Of a DNA stretch of 64,000 nt, positions 1 to 63,085 are shown piece by piece. Positions within the stretch are counted from its first letter, which is position 1. Each line of letters starts with the position of its first letter. Position numbers and translations under genes: made by a program. Source of the stretch: Arion vulgaris. Lineage: Eukaryota > Mollusca > Gastropoda > Stylommatophora > Arionidae. The DNA lies in contig CM036765.1 in NCBI GenBank assembly GCA_020796225.1, positions 5,490,805 through 5,554,804 on the forward strand, in the 5' to 3' direction. The notes beneath the pieces were generated by a model that ran no database searches, had not been told where the DNA came from, and saw only the letters and a program-made list of their open reading frames with translations.

Positions 1-350
1 TCTGTATCCGTTTCTTCTTGATACTCCAACATTCTTCGTATACACTTCATCTATGTCGTGACTAGTCTTATTGATTCATTTGATGCCAGAGTCCAGGTTT
101 GGCACTGATAGCATAATCTTTAGAGAAATATTGTGTTGAACATTGCTCTCTTACCATTAATAATGATGGAAATAAATATTTCAAAATTACTTTTCCACTT
201 AGATATGTTTCTAATGCTTCCTTCAAACTTGACATTCACAATTTAGCCTCCAGCATTTATAGCTCAAAAAACAAACAGTAATAGTTAACAGTTCACAAAC
301 AAAGGTCAACAAAGAGTCTTCAAAACTCAACATCCAATAATTTTTTTTAA
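1..350. other. Unassigned AT-rich intronic sequence
   Basis: No exon, element terminus or open frame could be supported here on either strand. Several short words around 'caacattcaa/aacatccaa' recur at 300-330, 575-625 and 1345-1415, suggesting decayed simple repeats. Confidence 0.4.
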
Positions 351-354
351 AAAC

Positions 355-560
355 TGTTGTGACTGCCTGTAGTACCGATTTTTAGGGCAGAGTAGGACAT
401 GTGGGACAAGAGCATGAGGAATTTAATGGCTGCATGGCTAGTTTAGTTACCGCCAAGGATTTTTCATTTACGCCCACAACAGGAAAAATCCTTGGCCTTA
501 CGTAATTGAACACGGGTTACCCGCATGTGTGTCGCGCTTTAACCCATTCGACCAAACTCT
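355..560 (+). repeat. Dispersed repeat K, copy 1
   Basis: This segment shares an ordered series of words with 58490..59040 (CTGCCTGTAGTACCG-like start, 'gaatttaatggct', 'ttatgcccacaacag', 'cctcagtaattgaac'), so it is an interspersed element. No coding frame is seen. The second copy is split by a LINE insertion. Confidence 0.5.
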
Positions 561-689
561 CGTCTATAAAATATTTAACATCCAATATTCAACACTGAAT
601 GTCAAACATCCAACACTCAACCCTTATAGTATTGAACATTTTAAGTTCACTATTTAACAGTTAATATCATACATCACACACTAAGTGAT

Positions 690-1340
690 CCTCTTCTACT
701 TCTTCAAACGCTCCATTTCGACCACTTGTTAACCAGTCTTTGAAACGACACATATCAAGCGACAATGGAAAGAGTTGTGGAGGCAACAAATATACAGCAA
801 ACACCCACAAGATTCCATCAGAAGACTAAACAGAAAACATACAACAATCTTTCGCTTAAGAACAGGTCACTGCAGGTTCAACCATCACATGCACAGAATA
901 AAGATTGCTTAGACTGCACAGTGTGCATGTCAGGCAGAAGCAGAGACTCCAGAGCACATCCTGCAGTCATGTCCATCATACATACACCAACGAAACGAAA
1001 CATGGCCTCATGAACGAAACTTACAGAGCAAGATATGGGGATCTCTCCAAGAACTCCAACTGACATGCAGCTTCATAGAGGCAACCCGTCTCATGGTTTA
1101 GATACGGAACCGAACGCAAAGAAGAAGAAGAAGTATTGGATCTAAGCCTAAGAGTAATTATTCGCTGTGCCGGTTATGCGCCTACAAGTAAGCCAACACA
1201 TCCGATTTCTGCGACACTTTTTATTTACTAGAGTAGTTTCCTAGACCCTACCCTAGTCGGTTCTTACGACATGCCTAGTAGGTCGCAGTGTTACTATTCT
1301 CTGCTCCCGTTGAGAGCCCAGGCCATATAGGAGCGAAACA
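690..1340 (-). repeat. S1-type SINE (minus) interrupted by a LINE fragment
   Basis: The tail end of an S1 SINE (CTTCTTCAAACGCTCC... CCACTTGTTAACC) stops near 745 and its body resumes at about 1137 with GGATCTAAGCCTAAGAG, running to the head near 1340. Between them is LINE RNase H C-terminal sequence in plus orientation. Confidence 0.6.
750..1135 (+). mobile_element. LINE 3' fragment (RNase H C-terminal region)
   Basis: The plus strand contains, in shifting frames, IFRLRTGHCRFNHHMHRIK and a CTVC...HPAVMSII stretch, the knuckle-like segment that follows RNase H in several non-LTR retrotransposons. The frame is broken and the fragment is 5' truncated. It lies inside an S1 SINE. Confidence 0.55.
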
Positions 1341-1442
1341 ATAAGCATTCAAATCTCAACTTCCAAGCTTCAACCCTCAAACATACAACATTGAAAGTGC
1401 AACATTCAATATTGTGTAATTAATTTCTAAGGCATTTCTTAC

Positions 1443-53439
<51,997 letters not shown>

Positions 53440-53584
53440 CCTTAGCTGATTCTCAGTAGAGAATGGAAGATTCTGTCTCAGGATGTTTGAGAGATACTTA
53501 AAGGACAAACACTTAAAAGTGTTTACAGCTGGTATGATTTCTGAAAGGAAAACACATGTATATATATTTATATAGATATATAAT

Positions 53585-54262
53585 AACGATAATTTCTCTG
53601 GCACCATCACTCTATCCTGGGCAATTCGCTCAATCTCTTCCATGGAACTTATACCGATATTTCTTGCCTCTCTTAAACAAGTTTGTTTCAGGGTCTCTTT
53701 AAGTCGTCCTGTTTTTCTTGAACCCTCTGCATCCCACTTCAATGCCTGCTTCAACTTTATTTGATCATTTCTTCTCAAGGTGTGTCCAACATATCTCAAT
53801 CTTCTCCTTCTAATAACAGTTGTTACTAGTGATTGACCAGACATTTCCTCTCCAGGTGTGTCCAACATATCTCCATCTTCTCTTCTTATAACAGTTGTTA
53901 CTAGTGGTTGACCAGACATTTCTTCTCAAGGTGTTTCCAACATATCTCCATCTTCTCCTTCTTATAACAGTTATTACTAGTGGTTGACCAGATATTTCTT
54001 CTCCAGGTGTGTCCAACATATCTCCATCATCTCCTTCTTATAACAGTTGTTCCTAGTGGTTGACCAGACATTTCTTCTCAGGTGTGTCCAACATATCTCC
54101 ATCTTCTCCTTCTTATAACAGTTATTACTAGTGGTTGACCAGATATTTCTTCTCCAGGTGTGTCCAACATATCTCCATCTTCTCCTTCTAATAACAGTTG
54201 TTACTAGTGGTTGACCAGACATTTCTTCTCCAGGTGTGTCCAACATATCTCCATCTTCCTCC
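53585..54262 (-). mobile_element. LINE C-terminal fragment with 76-bp tandem amplification (minus)
   Basis: The end KWDAEGSRKTGRLKETLKQT then CLREARNIGISSMEEIERIA is preceded by about six tandem copies of a 76-bp block coding MSGQPLVTTVIRRRRWRYVG. As 76 is not a multiple of three, the frame moves at each copy. The single-copy version is at 27380..27450. Confidence 0.85.
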
Positions 54263-54265
54263 TTC

Positions 54266-54420
54266 TTAAAAAAACATTGCAGAAATCGGATGTACTGGCT
54301 TACTTGTAGGCGCATAACTGGCATAACATATAATCGCTCTTATGCTCAGATCAGATACAAATCAAGCAGAGTGGTTAACACGTGGTCGATATGGAGAATT
54401 CGAAGAAGAAGAGGAAGAAG
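54266..54420 (+). repeat. S1 SINE tail (plus)
   Basis: AAAACATTGCAGAAATCGGA ... GTGGTCGATATGGAGAATTC and a GAAGAAGAGGAAGAAG tail. Confidence 0.75.
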
Positions 54421-54860
54421 CTATCATCTCAGATGTTGACGCTCTTCTGTGCCATGAAGTCAGGCTATCAACAATTGTTTCTCTCTCTGTCTTTTTCTGT
54501 CTTGTCTCATCTCAATTTTACCGGTTGTTACAATGTGTTCTAAACCTTCCTTTTTCATTAACATTTTCAGAAAAATTATGACTCTCTCTTTCTTATATTG
54601 ATGATAAACTTTCTCTGTGTCTTGACCTCACTCAACAATATATATTCTAACTTAACGTATTCCACTTGGCTCCCCGTGGAGAATAGAGCATCAACAGATG
54701 TTCCCCACTTTCCCCAACATCTGGTTGTTTCTGTATGGCTTCCCGTGATAGTCTAGCATTCATCAGTTTCTCAAGATGAATCTGTCTCCAGGTTTGCTTA
54801 GACATCCTCTTTTCCGTTTCTCATGCCCGTCTTACAGTCTATTGCAGATTTTCTCTGTAT
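54420..54860 (-). mobile_element. LINE-B and LINE-G fragments (minus)
   Basis: 54420..54640 matches 28260..28460 and 62700..62900 (CTCAGATGTTGACGCTCTTC). 54650..54850 matches 25360..25560 (GAGAATAGAGCATCAACAG). Confidence 0.6.
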
Positions 54861-54924
54861 GATGGCTCTGACTCCTGAAAAAACAGGTTGTGGTACATAT
54901 AAAAAGGTTTAAAGCAGATAGATT

Positions 54925-55225
54925 TACTTCATTGCACTGGGTTTACCCCATATGGCTTGGTCCCTCTCAGAAGAGATGGCACGCAAGAATTGCACAAAGC
55001 ACGAACTCCGTAGCTCCAGCAATAATCCTAGGGGTCTCTGGAAAAGACTGCACTCGTGAACAGAACGGCGCGGTCCGGATTCGCACCCACGACCTTCGAG
55101 TCGCAAGGCACAGGGCTTAACCACTCGCCACATAGACCCCCTTTTGCACTGTCCTCGTTAGTCAAGACGTCAGTACTCTCATTGCCTGCAATACCACAGT
55201 GAGATGGAATCAACTGCAAATGAAT
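54925..55225 (-). repeat. S3 SINE (minus) beside an RNase H scrap
   Basis: The minus strand begins with A-box-like GGCGAGTGGTTAAGCCCTGT and B-box GTGGGTGCGAATCCGGACC, ending at CAGTGCAATGAAGT. At 55140..55220 the minus frame MQLIPSHCGIAGNESTDVLT is an RNase H fragment into which the SINE inserted. Confidence 0.75.
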
Positions 55226-55269
55226 GCCTTTCCTGAAAGCTGAATAAGTTCTCTTTTTAGGTTTAGCCT

Positions 55270-55715
55270 AAACAGGTCTAAGGCCAAAGGATGTATTTCA
55301 TTGCAGCAGGTTTACCCCATAGACCGGATCCTCTCCGCAATAATTTTTTTAAATTTCGATCAGAAGCTTTTCAGCTCTTCGGCCAAGTGCCATGGACATC
55401 GTAACCCTTCAGTTCGGTGCCACGAACACCGTAAATCTGGGCAATCTGTGGATTTTCTGCCATCCGGAAGTTGAAACGCCAAAGAGGATAGTTACCTAGT
55501 CAAGCGTGAACAGCGGGCAGATGGTCCTCCGCAGAAATAGTGCACCATCTGCCGAGAATATTGCACACAGAACGAGCTCCTTAGATCGGCAACAATCCTA
55601 GGATCTTGGGAAAAAAAACCACTCGTGAACAGAACGACGCAATCTGGATTCGACGACCTATGGAACTGAAGACAAGACTGTTACCACTTAACCACATAGA
55701 TCCCTTTTATTTAGT
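55270..55715 (-). repeat. S3 SINE (minus) interrupted by S4 sequence
   Basis: S3 wording at 55275..55345 and 55545..55710. Between them GATCAGAAGCTTTTCAGCTC ... GGTGCCACGAACACCGTAAA is S4 sequence, as at the right edge. Confidence 0.6.
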
Positions 55716-55719
55716 TACA

Positions 55720-56015
55720 GAAGTAGCACAAATGATTAATTTTAATGCTATATAATCACGAATTCACAGTGCCTGAAGATTAGACCACTCGGTACATGCT
55801 ATTGATGACCGGTTTTATGGAAGAACGCACAAAACACATGATTGATATTAGGAAATCGATAGCCAATAACGGGACTATCTAAACAGATCGGTATTAATGC
55901 AATCTATACAAACGCCCTTTTGAATAATGTTATTCTCGTTAGTTCAATAAATATAGGTTGCAACGATAAAGATAAAATTGTGTTGCAAATTAATTTTGGG
56001 TTTTGTATTGGAGAC
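55720..56015. other. Unassigned intronic sequence
   Basis: No exon, repeat end or open frame recognised. Confidence 0.35.
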
Positions 56016-56017
56016 CC

Positions 56018-56272
56018 CCATGTGGTGCCGGGGCCCGCATGGGAAGAAAAGAATAGTAACACTGCGACCTACAAGGCATGTCATGAGAAGCGACTGAGGT
56101 ATTGATCTAGGGAAGCTAACCTAGTAAATAAAAAGTATCGTATATATCGGATGTGCTACTACTAGGCGCAAACTGGCAAAATGTACAATCGCTCTTAGGC
56201 TCAGATCACATACAAATCACACAGATTGATTAACAGTAGCGATATGGAGCGTTCGACGAAGAAGAGAAGAGG
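56018..56272 (+). repeat. S1 SINE, full plus copy
   Basis: CATGTGGTGCCGGGGCCCGC head, TGCGACCTACAAGGCATGTC core, GATATGGAGCGTTCGACGAA tail. Confidence 0.88.
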
Positions 56273-56274
56273 TT

Positions 56275-56400
56275 ATTGAACCAACGTCCCAGTAATCCGG
56301 GCAGACCCATAGGTGCTCAGTCTTCCCCAACAGATGTCGAAGCGTATACATACTGATGATTCCGTGGTTCACTGATTAAACACACTTCTCAGTTGTAAAT
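56275..56400 (-). mobile_element. LINE-A 3' end (minus)
   Basis: GGTTATTGAACCAACGTCCC ... GGGCAGACCCATAGGTGCTC ... GTATACATACTGATGATTCC matches 44812..44930. Confidence 0.7.
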
Positions 56401-56424
56401 GTCTTTAAAAATTTTCTAAAGTCA

Positions 56425-56810
56425 AAACTGCTTCATTATGTCGGGTCTTACCCCATATGGATCGGTCCCTCTCCAGAAATGGTATGTACCTGCAGAGTAT
56501 TGCACAAAGCACGAACTCCGTAGCTCGGTAACAATCCTAGGGTCTCTGAAAAAATGCACTCGTGAATAGAGCAGCGAGATCCGGATTTGAACCACGACCT
56601 TCGTAACGCAAGGCATAGGTTTAACCACTTGCCCCAGAGGACTCCCCTCTCCCCTGTTGTAGATTCACCCTCATTCCTTGAACTGTTTGCACAACTTATC
56701 TCCATTTGTGTATTCAGAATATCAGCTTGTTCCCTTCCTGGTTCGTTCTCCACAGTATTAGGGGTATCTGTGACGTAGAGGTTCAGTGATCGTCTCTCCG
56801 ACCAAAGGTA
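56425..56810 (-). repeat. S3 SINE (minus) beside LINE RNase H scrap
   Basis: S3 at 56425..56655 (GGATTTGAACCACGACCTTC is the B-box complement). At 56650..56800 the minus frame NEPGREQADILNTQMEI is RNase H C-terminal wording. Confidence 0.65.
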
Positions 56811-56829
56811 CCAGGTTCGTTTCTCGTCG

Positions 56830-57075
56830 AGCCATCTAAATATTTTCCAGAGATCCCTAATCTCAGTGTAGGTGAGATCGAGTTTCTAGTCATATCGAAG
56901 ATGGAGAATTAAACGTTGTGCCAGTTATGCGTTACAAGTAAGCCATCACATCAATTATGTTCTATATTCTAGGATAGCTTCCCTAGGACATTACCTCAAG
57001 CGCCTCTTACAATATGCCTTGTAGGTGGCAGTGTTACTATTCTGTGCTCCCATTGAGGGCCTCGGCAACATACAG
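56830..57075 (-). repeat. FB scrap and truncated S1 SINE (minus)
   Basis: 56830..56890 matches the FB middle; 56912..57075 is S1 from the GCCAGTTATGCGTTACAAGT body to the GGCAACATACAGGCGAG head. Confidence 0.6.
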
Positions 57076-57243
57076 GCGAGTCAATTAATCAATCTCCACA
57101 GTAACAATGTTTACAGCTCTAGGCATACAAACGATGACTCTCAGAAGTAGCAGAATCAGTAGGAGACTATACGAGTCGCACTCTAGAGCACTTTCCAGAA
57201 CTCCGTGAATACCCGACCGCTGAAAAGCACAACAAGAATAGAG

Positions 57244-57613
57244 CAGCTTTTCCCAAACTGAGGTCCACGGACCCCGAGGGTCCACAAAGCACTCACATGC
57301 AGTCCTCAAGCGTTTGAAGAAATAGTACGATTTTTGACATTTCAAACAGAAAAATAAATTTGAAAAACATGTATAAAAACACAGGTAAACTAGTTCCATT
57401 GCAAAATCAAAGGACCGGGATCAGACCGGAGTCTAAATGTCTGACATGATAAAATAAAAGATAATTTGAAGTTTCCCACAGTCTGAGAACAATGTTTACT
57501 ATTGTAACACAAACATAATTAATGTCTGTCCATTTTCATATATTATATAATCTTTTGGGGTCCCCGCAGCAAATGTATTTAAGGTTGAGTAATGCAAAGT
57601 TTGGGAACCGCTG
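57244..57613 (+). mobile_element. hAT-B MITE, intact, perfect 8-bp duplication
   Basis: Starts CAGCTTTTCCCAAACTGAGG and ends AAAGTTTGGGAACCGCTG. Flanked by GAATAGAG at 57236..57243 and 57614..57621. It is 370 bp and has no transposase frame. Confidence 0.94.
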
Positions 57614-57639
57614 GAATAGAGAATAGATAGATATAACTG

Positions 57640-58050
57640 CATATACATAATATTAACACTTTCGCTGCACACAGTCGTTATACCGGCTCGCAGTATTTTA
57701 GGACACAAAGCCGATATTATAGCTAATTCAGTATGCATTAAAATTCAAGTGGATCAGAAGGTAAAAAAATGAATGGGGGTACAAGGGTTGAGATTTATAT
57801 TCACTGAAGAAACAGGACGCCGATTCACAAAAAGTATCAATAATGTAAAAACTTACATTGATAATTTTTTTAATATCTAGGTTTCGTAAATTACAACAAT
57901 AGATTATGTCGAAAAAAACATCAGAAGGAAATTAGTCTTGGAAATTCGTAAGTAGACACATGAAGACACACAAGTCATGTGTTCAATTCCACAAGAAGCG
58001 TGGAATTTTTACGACCGTAACGGCTCTCAGGTCGACCCAGCCTCAACTGG
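57640..58050. other. Unassigned sequence with a possible TTAA-type element end
   Basis: TTAACACTTTCGCTGCACAC at 57652 recalls piggyBac-like ends, but no matching right end was found. Confidence 0.3.
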
Positions 58051-58230
58051 GTACCAGGAAAATCACAGGCGTAACACGTAATAACAAAGTACTGTAGTTT
58101 TACAAAATACAAAAACAGTAACAATACATAGCAACGTTTCCACCAAAATGCCTTTATCATGCAAAGAGGTGACGAATTTCCTAGCGCAACTTGAACAATT
58201 TTCAAAATAACACGTCATTATTTAGGGAAA
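58050..58230. mobile_element. HP hairpin element arm
   Basis: GTAATAACAAAGTACTGTAG ... AGCAACGTTTCCACCAAAAT ... GCCTTTATCATGCAAAG matches the left arm of HP1. Confidence 0.7.
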
Positions 58231-58489
58231 AATAAACACTTTTCAAAATAACACGCTATTCTAAAAGAAAATGTTATCAATAGTATTTTACTGTTACCAT
58301 AGGACATTTATATAATTAAATTGATCCGTCCAGCAAATAGTTACGCACCAAGAGTTTGCTTAAATCCAGTGCAAAACATTAGTAAGTAAATCGATGCTAC
58401 ATGCACGCGTAGCTATTTGTTGAAGGAAAATGGTGTTTACAATTGAGTAAAGGTTATTTTTGGTTGAGCAAGTATTTCGTTGTCGTTAC

Positions 58490-59040
58490 TGTAGTTACCG
58501 CCTGTAATACTGCTTTTTAAAGCAGTGTAGGATAGGATTTTTTTTCTAATGTTTATGTAGAATAGAGGGACTGAGATGGTATGATAAGATTACGAACGAG
58601 GAACTCAGAGAAAGAACTAAACAGATACCAGTGGAGAAAGAGCTAAGGAAGAGACGATGGATATGACTTACATTGAGAAGACCGACCGGAAGCATTGCAA
58701 GACAGATATTATTGTGGAACCAGTAGGGAAAGAGAAATAGGGAAGACCTAGACATACCTGGAGAAGAGAGCTGGAGGCTATATTAAAAGGATAGGTAAAA
58801 CATGGAAAGAATTGGAAGGTATGGCAGGAGAGAGGTTATCTGGAAGATGTTTGTTGAAGACCCTGTGCTCCGTTGGGAGTTACAATGTGAGAAGTAGGAT
58901 AGGAGGGACAGGAGACTTTGAATTTAATGGCTAGTGCTGTCGCCGCGAAACAGTTCAGGTTAGGATATTTTATTTATGCCAACAACAGAATCCAAATAAT
59001 TGGCCTCTCAGGAGATTGAACCCGCCTTCTAAATGTTTCA
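58490..59040 (+). repeat. Dispersed repeat K, copy 2, split by LINE
   Basis: GTAGTTACCGCCTGTAATAC at the left and GAATTTAATGGCTAGTGCTG ... TTATTTATGCCAACAACAG at the right match 355..560. Confidence 0.65.
58538..58894 (+). mobile_element. LINE 3' end with 10-bp target duplication
   Basis: EKTDRKHCKTDIIVEPVGKE, RPRHTWRRELEAILKG and a C-terminal RPCAPLGVT. Flanked by TAGGATAGGA at 58528..58537 and 58895..58904. The right end lacks a poly-A. Confidence 0.85.
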
Positions 59041-59059
59041 TTACAGTGATGTATACACG

Positions 59060-59370
59060 GTGTAGGTTGCTAGAACATCGTCATCATCAAACAGCTTGTC
59101 TCTTCCGGAACTTGTCTCCCATGACAACAGTCCTGAAAAACTAAACCTCTGTTCTGTGAAAGTTGACCGGCGTCAGCAGCAGTCATTCTCAGATCGTCAA
59201 TGACATCTTGCACCCATCACCGTCTAGGTCTTCCCTCATTCTATTTCCAGGCACCATTCCCTCCAAAATTGTCTTCTCTATGCACTCATGTCGTTTAACG
59301 TGTCCGAAATATTAAATTTTCCTTAATGTTATGCTCTTTAATATTCAACTCTCTCTAATATCAAGATGTT
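59060..59370 (-). mobile_element. LINE 3' end (minus)
   Basis: In reverse it shares the sequence ACGGTGATGGGTGCAAGATG ... GCTGCTGACGCCGGTCAAC and a GATGATGACGATG tail with 43920..44390. Confidence 0.65.
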
Positions 59371-59379
59371 GCAGACACA

Positions 59380-59510
59380 AGGGAAGACTGCAGTAAAACT
59401 AAGTAGCAATGACGAAACACGAAAAAACAAAGTACTGTAGTTTTACAAAAATACAAAAATAATAACAATACACAGCAACGTTTCGACCAAAAAGCCTTTA
59501 TCAAATATAT
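59380..59510. mobile_element. HP hairpin element arm
   Basis: AAGACTGCAGTAAAACTAAG ... CAAAGTACTGTAGTTTTACA ... CGTTTCGACCAAAAAGCCTT. Confidence 0.75.
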
Positions 59511-59900
59511 GAGTAAGGAGATACATAGATATATGGCGTTGATAGTAGTTCTTCAAAGACCTAAGCAGAACAGACCAGGTCATTATATTTCGCCTACGTA
59601 CCGGGCACTGCAGACTCAACAAACACTTATATAGACTAAGAATAAGCCAAACAGCTCTCTATCAATGTCCACAGACACTGAAGCATGTCCTACAAGACTG
59701 TCCTCTCCTGGGTGAGCTGAGAAGCAGCATGTGGCCACACCCAGTTGATAACAAAAAACTAATATTTGGGGAAACCTGAGAGACCTGAAGCTGACTGCGT
59801 AGTTTGTGATCCACAGTAAATTAAGCACTTGACCAGAGATCACCGAAGAACAGTTGAGGAAAAGGTCAGAGCGGTTGGAGCCTCATAGACAGAACTAACT
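59510..59900 (+). mobile_element. LINE RNase H C-terminal fragment (plus)
   Basis: FRLRTGHCRLNKHLYRLRIS and ALYQCPQTLKHVLQDCPLL, the R-x-R-T-G-H-x-x-L-N ... C-x2-x-x-E/K-H-x-L-x-x-C tail of RNase H LINEs, then frame loss. Confidence 0.75.
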
Positions 59901-60084
59901 AAGAGGACCAAGACTATAAGTCGGTGCATAGCGACAAATATCTACCTTCCACATGGAACATATTTACTGAGTATCTACCTTCCACATGGAACAATAATTT
60001 TTAGCTGGAGGTATCTCCTTCATGGAACAATAATTTTTAGCTGAATTCCTTTCCTGGAACAATAATTTAGTGAAGTCCCTGTTT

Positions 60085-60335
60085 GTTGTCGGCGTTAGCA
60101 AGGGGAGCAAAGAATAGTAACACTGCCACCTAAAAGCATGTCGTGGGACGCGACTGAATAGGGAGCCTAGGAAGCTACCCTTGTAAATAAAAAGCGTCGC
60201 AGAGATCGATTGTGCTGGTCTACTTGTGGACGCATAACTGGCACAACATACAATCGTTCTTAGGCTCGAATCACATACAAATCACAAAGGATGCTTAACA
60301 ATTGATTGATAGGTAGCGTTCAAAGAAGAAGCAGG
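60085..60335 (+). repeat. S1 SINE, full plus copy
   Basis: GTTTGTTGTCGGCGTTAGCA head, CTAAAAGCATGTCGTGGGAC core, GTTCAAAGAAGAAGCAGG tail. Confidence 0.8.
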
Positions 60336-60464
60336 AGAGCGAGTCAAATGTTGATAAATGTATCTAATAGCGTACGTAGATGCAGATCTTATCTATATAC
60401 AATATTTTATAAATATCTTGTGATACTATTTTTGGTGGATACGCTTGACTGAATAAACTATTTA

Positions 60465-60710
60465 ATGGGTGGAGTCTCTAAGGTAGTGTTGTTAAGCATT
60501 TTGCTGTGCGTTTTGAATGTCGGGAGGTCAAATCCTGACCGAGTTGTTCTATTCACGAATGCATTTTTCCCCAAAACTCCATAGGAGTTATGTACGAGTT
60601 ACAGGAACTCTGCTTTGTGCAATACGCTCGGAAAGTGGCGTACTATTTTTGTGAAGGATCATCAGACATATGAAAGAAAGATCACGTGCAACGAAGTCAA
60701 AAGAAATATA
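60465..60710 (+). repeat. S3 tRNA-derived SINE (plus)
   Basis: A-box-like AAGGTAGTGTTGTTAAGCAT, B-box GGAGGTCAAATCCTGACC, then TGTTCTATTCACGAATGCAT. Confidence 0.7.
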
Positions 60711-60849
60711 CAGATTACTTTTTTAAATTAAATATCTTTAAGTTATATCAATTCTTACAAACAGCCCATCGTGTCGTCAGCGAAGTACCGTGACTTTGAC
60801 AAGGGCGAGCAAAGAAAAAACAGTACCACTGCAAACTATTATTTTTCTG

Positions 60850-61405
60850 CTTTTTTGTCGCTAAGCGACGCAGGTTTAACTGATGCTCAGTTTAATGTAC
60901 GCTCGGTTACTTGATATGCTGCGATATTGTAGAGTTTTAAAATTGTAACTCCATCAATCCATATTTTTCTTGGTCTGCCCCTTCCTATTGATGGATTCCA
61001 TTTTCAGGTTGTACGCTCTTGCAACTGGTGTAGTTGGGATCATTCTCACCAGTGACCAACCCATTTGAGTCTCTGTTTTTCAGTGAATCTAATAGCAGGT
61101 GTTGTTTCCACTATTCTTCTAATTTCTCATTTCTTATATGGTCTCTTCTTGTTTTATTTACCGCTTTCATCAAGCATCTCATTTCACAGGTGGTAATTTT
61201 CCTTTCTTGTTCGTTAGTCCGTGCCCATGTTGGGCACTGGTAGAAAGTGTTGGTATGAGGATTGCATTTATAATCTGTCTTTTAGTGTCTAATGGAATTT
61301 CTGGGTGTTTCAAGATTGGGGTAAGTTGGTATGTTATGTTGTTGGCTTGCTTTCATGCTTTAATGCATTCAGTAACTTGTTTATTTTTTAATCAAAATTT
61401 TTAAA
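60850..61405 (-). mobile_element. LINE-D 3' fragment (minus)
   Basis: Matches 48900..49360 throughout (TCCATCAATCCATATTTTTC ... CAAGCATCTCATTTCACAGG); frames are more damaged. Confidence 0.75.
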
Positions 61406-61545
61406 TACCTGTGATACATTTTCTTTGTTGCTTTTCTCTACAGTAGACACTTCGTTTACTTGGCAAATCCTGTTTTGATATTGGTTTAGCGAATATTAGT
61501 TTGCGACCTCGAAATTCGTTTTCCGTGTTTACTTAAGCTTTAAAG

Positions 61546-62250
61546 TAGCGGTTCCCAAACTTTCATGACCGCATAACCACTTTTAAATACATTTTGTAGC
61601 TGCAGACTCTAAAAGTTTATATATATGAAAATATACTAGCGATGGCGTTATTATTAAACTACACCAACAGTCAAGCAGGCTCCACGCCCTAGTGGTTACC
61701 GGGGCCCAAATTTGGAGTGTAAAGAATAGAACCATTGTTACCTGCCACGCATGTCGTAAGAGGGCGACTAAGGAGGTTTGGCTGAAATCAGATGCACCTG
61801 TCCTAAACGTGTAGAAGTTTAGGGCCTACCAAACCAATGTGCAACGTATACACGTTCTTGGCAAAGATCAAACATATCACAAAGAGTGATTAAAATTGGT
61901 CATAAAGAACGAACGCAAAGAAGAAGAAGAAGAAGCTGGCTCCAATTTCTCAGACTGCGGGAAACTTCAATTGATCTTTAATTGTTTGTTTGTTTAGTAA
62001 GGGATTAAAGCCTCTTTAAGCCGAGGCACGCCCTTTCAACCTAAGGCGAACCTTTTATATTTTGTGCTGTCAGATATTTAGACTCCGGTCTCGTCCGGTC
62101 CTTTGATTTTGTATCGGAACAATTTTACCACTGTTTTAAATAGATGTTTTGACATTTATTTTTCTGTTTAAAATGTCAAAGATCAAAATTTCTTCAATCT
62201 TTTGAGAACCTCCTGTAAGAACCTCGTGGACCCCAGTTTAGGAAACGCTC
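61546..62250 (+). mobile_element. hAT-B MITE with nested S1b SINE
   Basis: Starts TAGCGGTTCCCAAACTTTCA and ends CCAGTTTAGGAAACGCTC. Flanked by CTTTAAAG at 61538..61545 and 62251..62258. The SINE lies at 61685..61937. Confidence 0.93.
61685..61937 (+). repeat. S1b SINE, full copy with 7-bp duplication
   Basis: Head CGCCCTAGTGGTTACCGGGG, core ATGTCGTAAGAGGGCGACTA, S1b tail GTGTAGAAGTTTAGGGCCTA ... GAACGCAAAGAAGAAGAAG. Flanked by GGCTCCA at 61678..61684 and 61938..61944. Confidence 0.93.
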
Positions 62251-62299
62251 CTTTAAAGGATTGCATTCATTCACACATCATTGCTTAAATATGAGCCCG

Positions 62300-62545
62300 T
62301 ATGTAACCGGGGCTTGCAAGGGAGCAAAGATAGTAAAACTGGACCTACAAGGCATGTCGTAACAGACGACTACGGTAAGGACTTAGGAAGCTCCTAGTAA
62401 ATAAAAGCAATGCAGAAATCGGATATGCAGGCTGACTTGTAGGCGCATAACTTGTACAACGTACAATCGCTCTTAGGCTTGAATGACATACAAACCACAA
62501 GTGATTAACAAGTGGTCGATATGGCGCATTTGAAGAAGAAGCTTA
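62300..62545 (+). repeat. S1 SINE, plus copy
   Basis: GTATGTAACCGGGGCTTGCA head to ATGGCGCATTTGAAGAAGAA tail. Confidence 0.82.
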
Positions 62546-62619
62546 AATATGTATGGTTACATTGATGTTTGACATCTAGTTATAGTCCAAGTTAGGGTTG
62601 AAAATAAACACTCAGATTC

Positions 62620-63085
62620 AAATAATCATCATCAGGTGCCCTGCTGGATGGCGTAGGCTATCATGAATATCCACACTATTCTCTGTCTCTAGTGTTTGAT
62701 ATCATCTCAGATGTTGACGCTCTTCCTTGCCATGAAGTCAGGCTTTTCAAACATTCTCTCTTTCTGTCTTCCTCTGTATAATCTATCCTCGATTTTACCG
62801 GTTGTTATAATGTGTTTTAAATCTTTCTTCCTCATCACAGTGCCCAAACAATGATGACTGCCTCTTTCTTATATTGATAATAAGCTTTCTCTGTGTCTTT
62901 ACCTCATTTAACATCTCAACATTAGTCATTTTAACAGATGGATTCTCATCATTCTTCTGTAAAACCACATCTCTGTGGCCCTCAGAGATTTTTCGTTTGT
63001 TTATTGCCCATGACTCGCATTCGTATGTCAGTATCGATTCTATGTAGCACTGAATAACACGCATTCTGATCTCAATTGACAATGA
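62620..63085 (-). mobile_element. LINE-B 3' end (minus)
   Basis: RMRVIQCYIESILTYECESW and NKRKISEGHRDVVLQKNDEN, then RQSSLFGHCDEEE-type wording. Ends in GATGATGATT near 62628. Confidence 0.75.

Noticed and set aside
53440..53919. Extending the GH20 start upstream in the same open frame
   Set aside because: Upstream residues are LINE C-terminal sequence (MSGQPLVTTV, KWDAEGSRKT), so the frame continuity is accidental.
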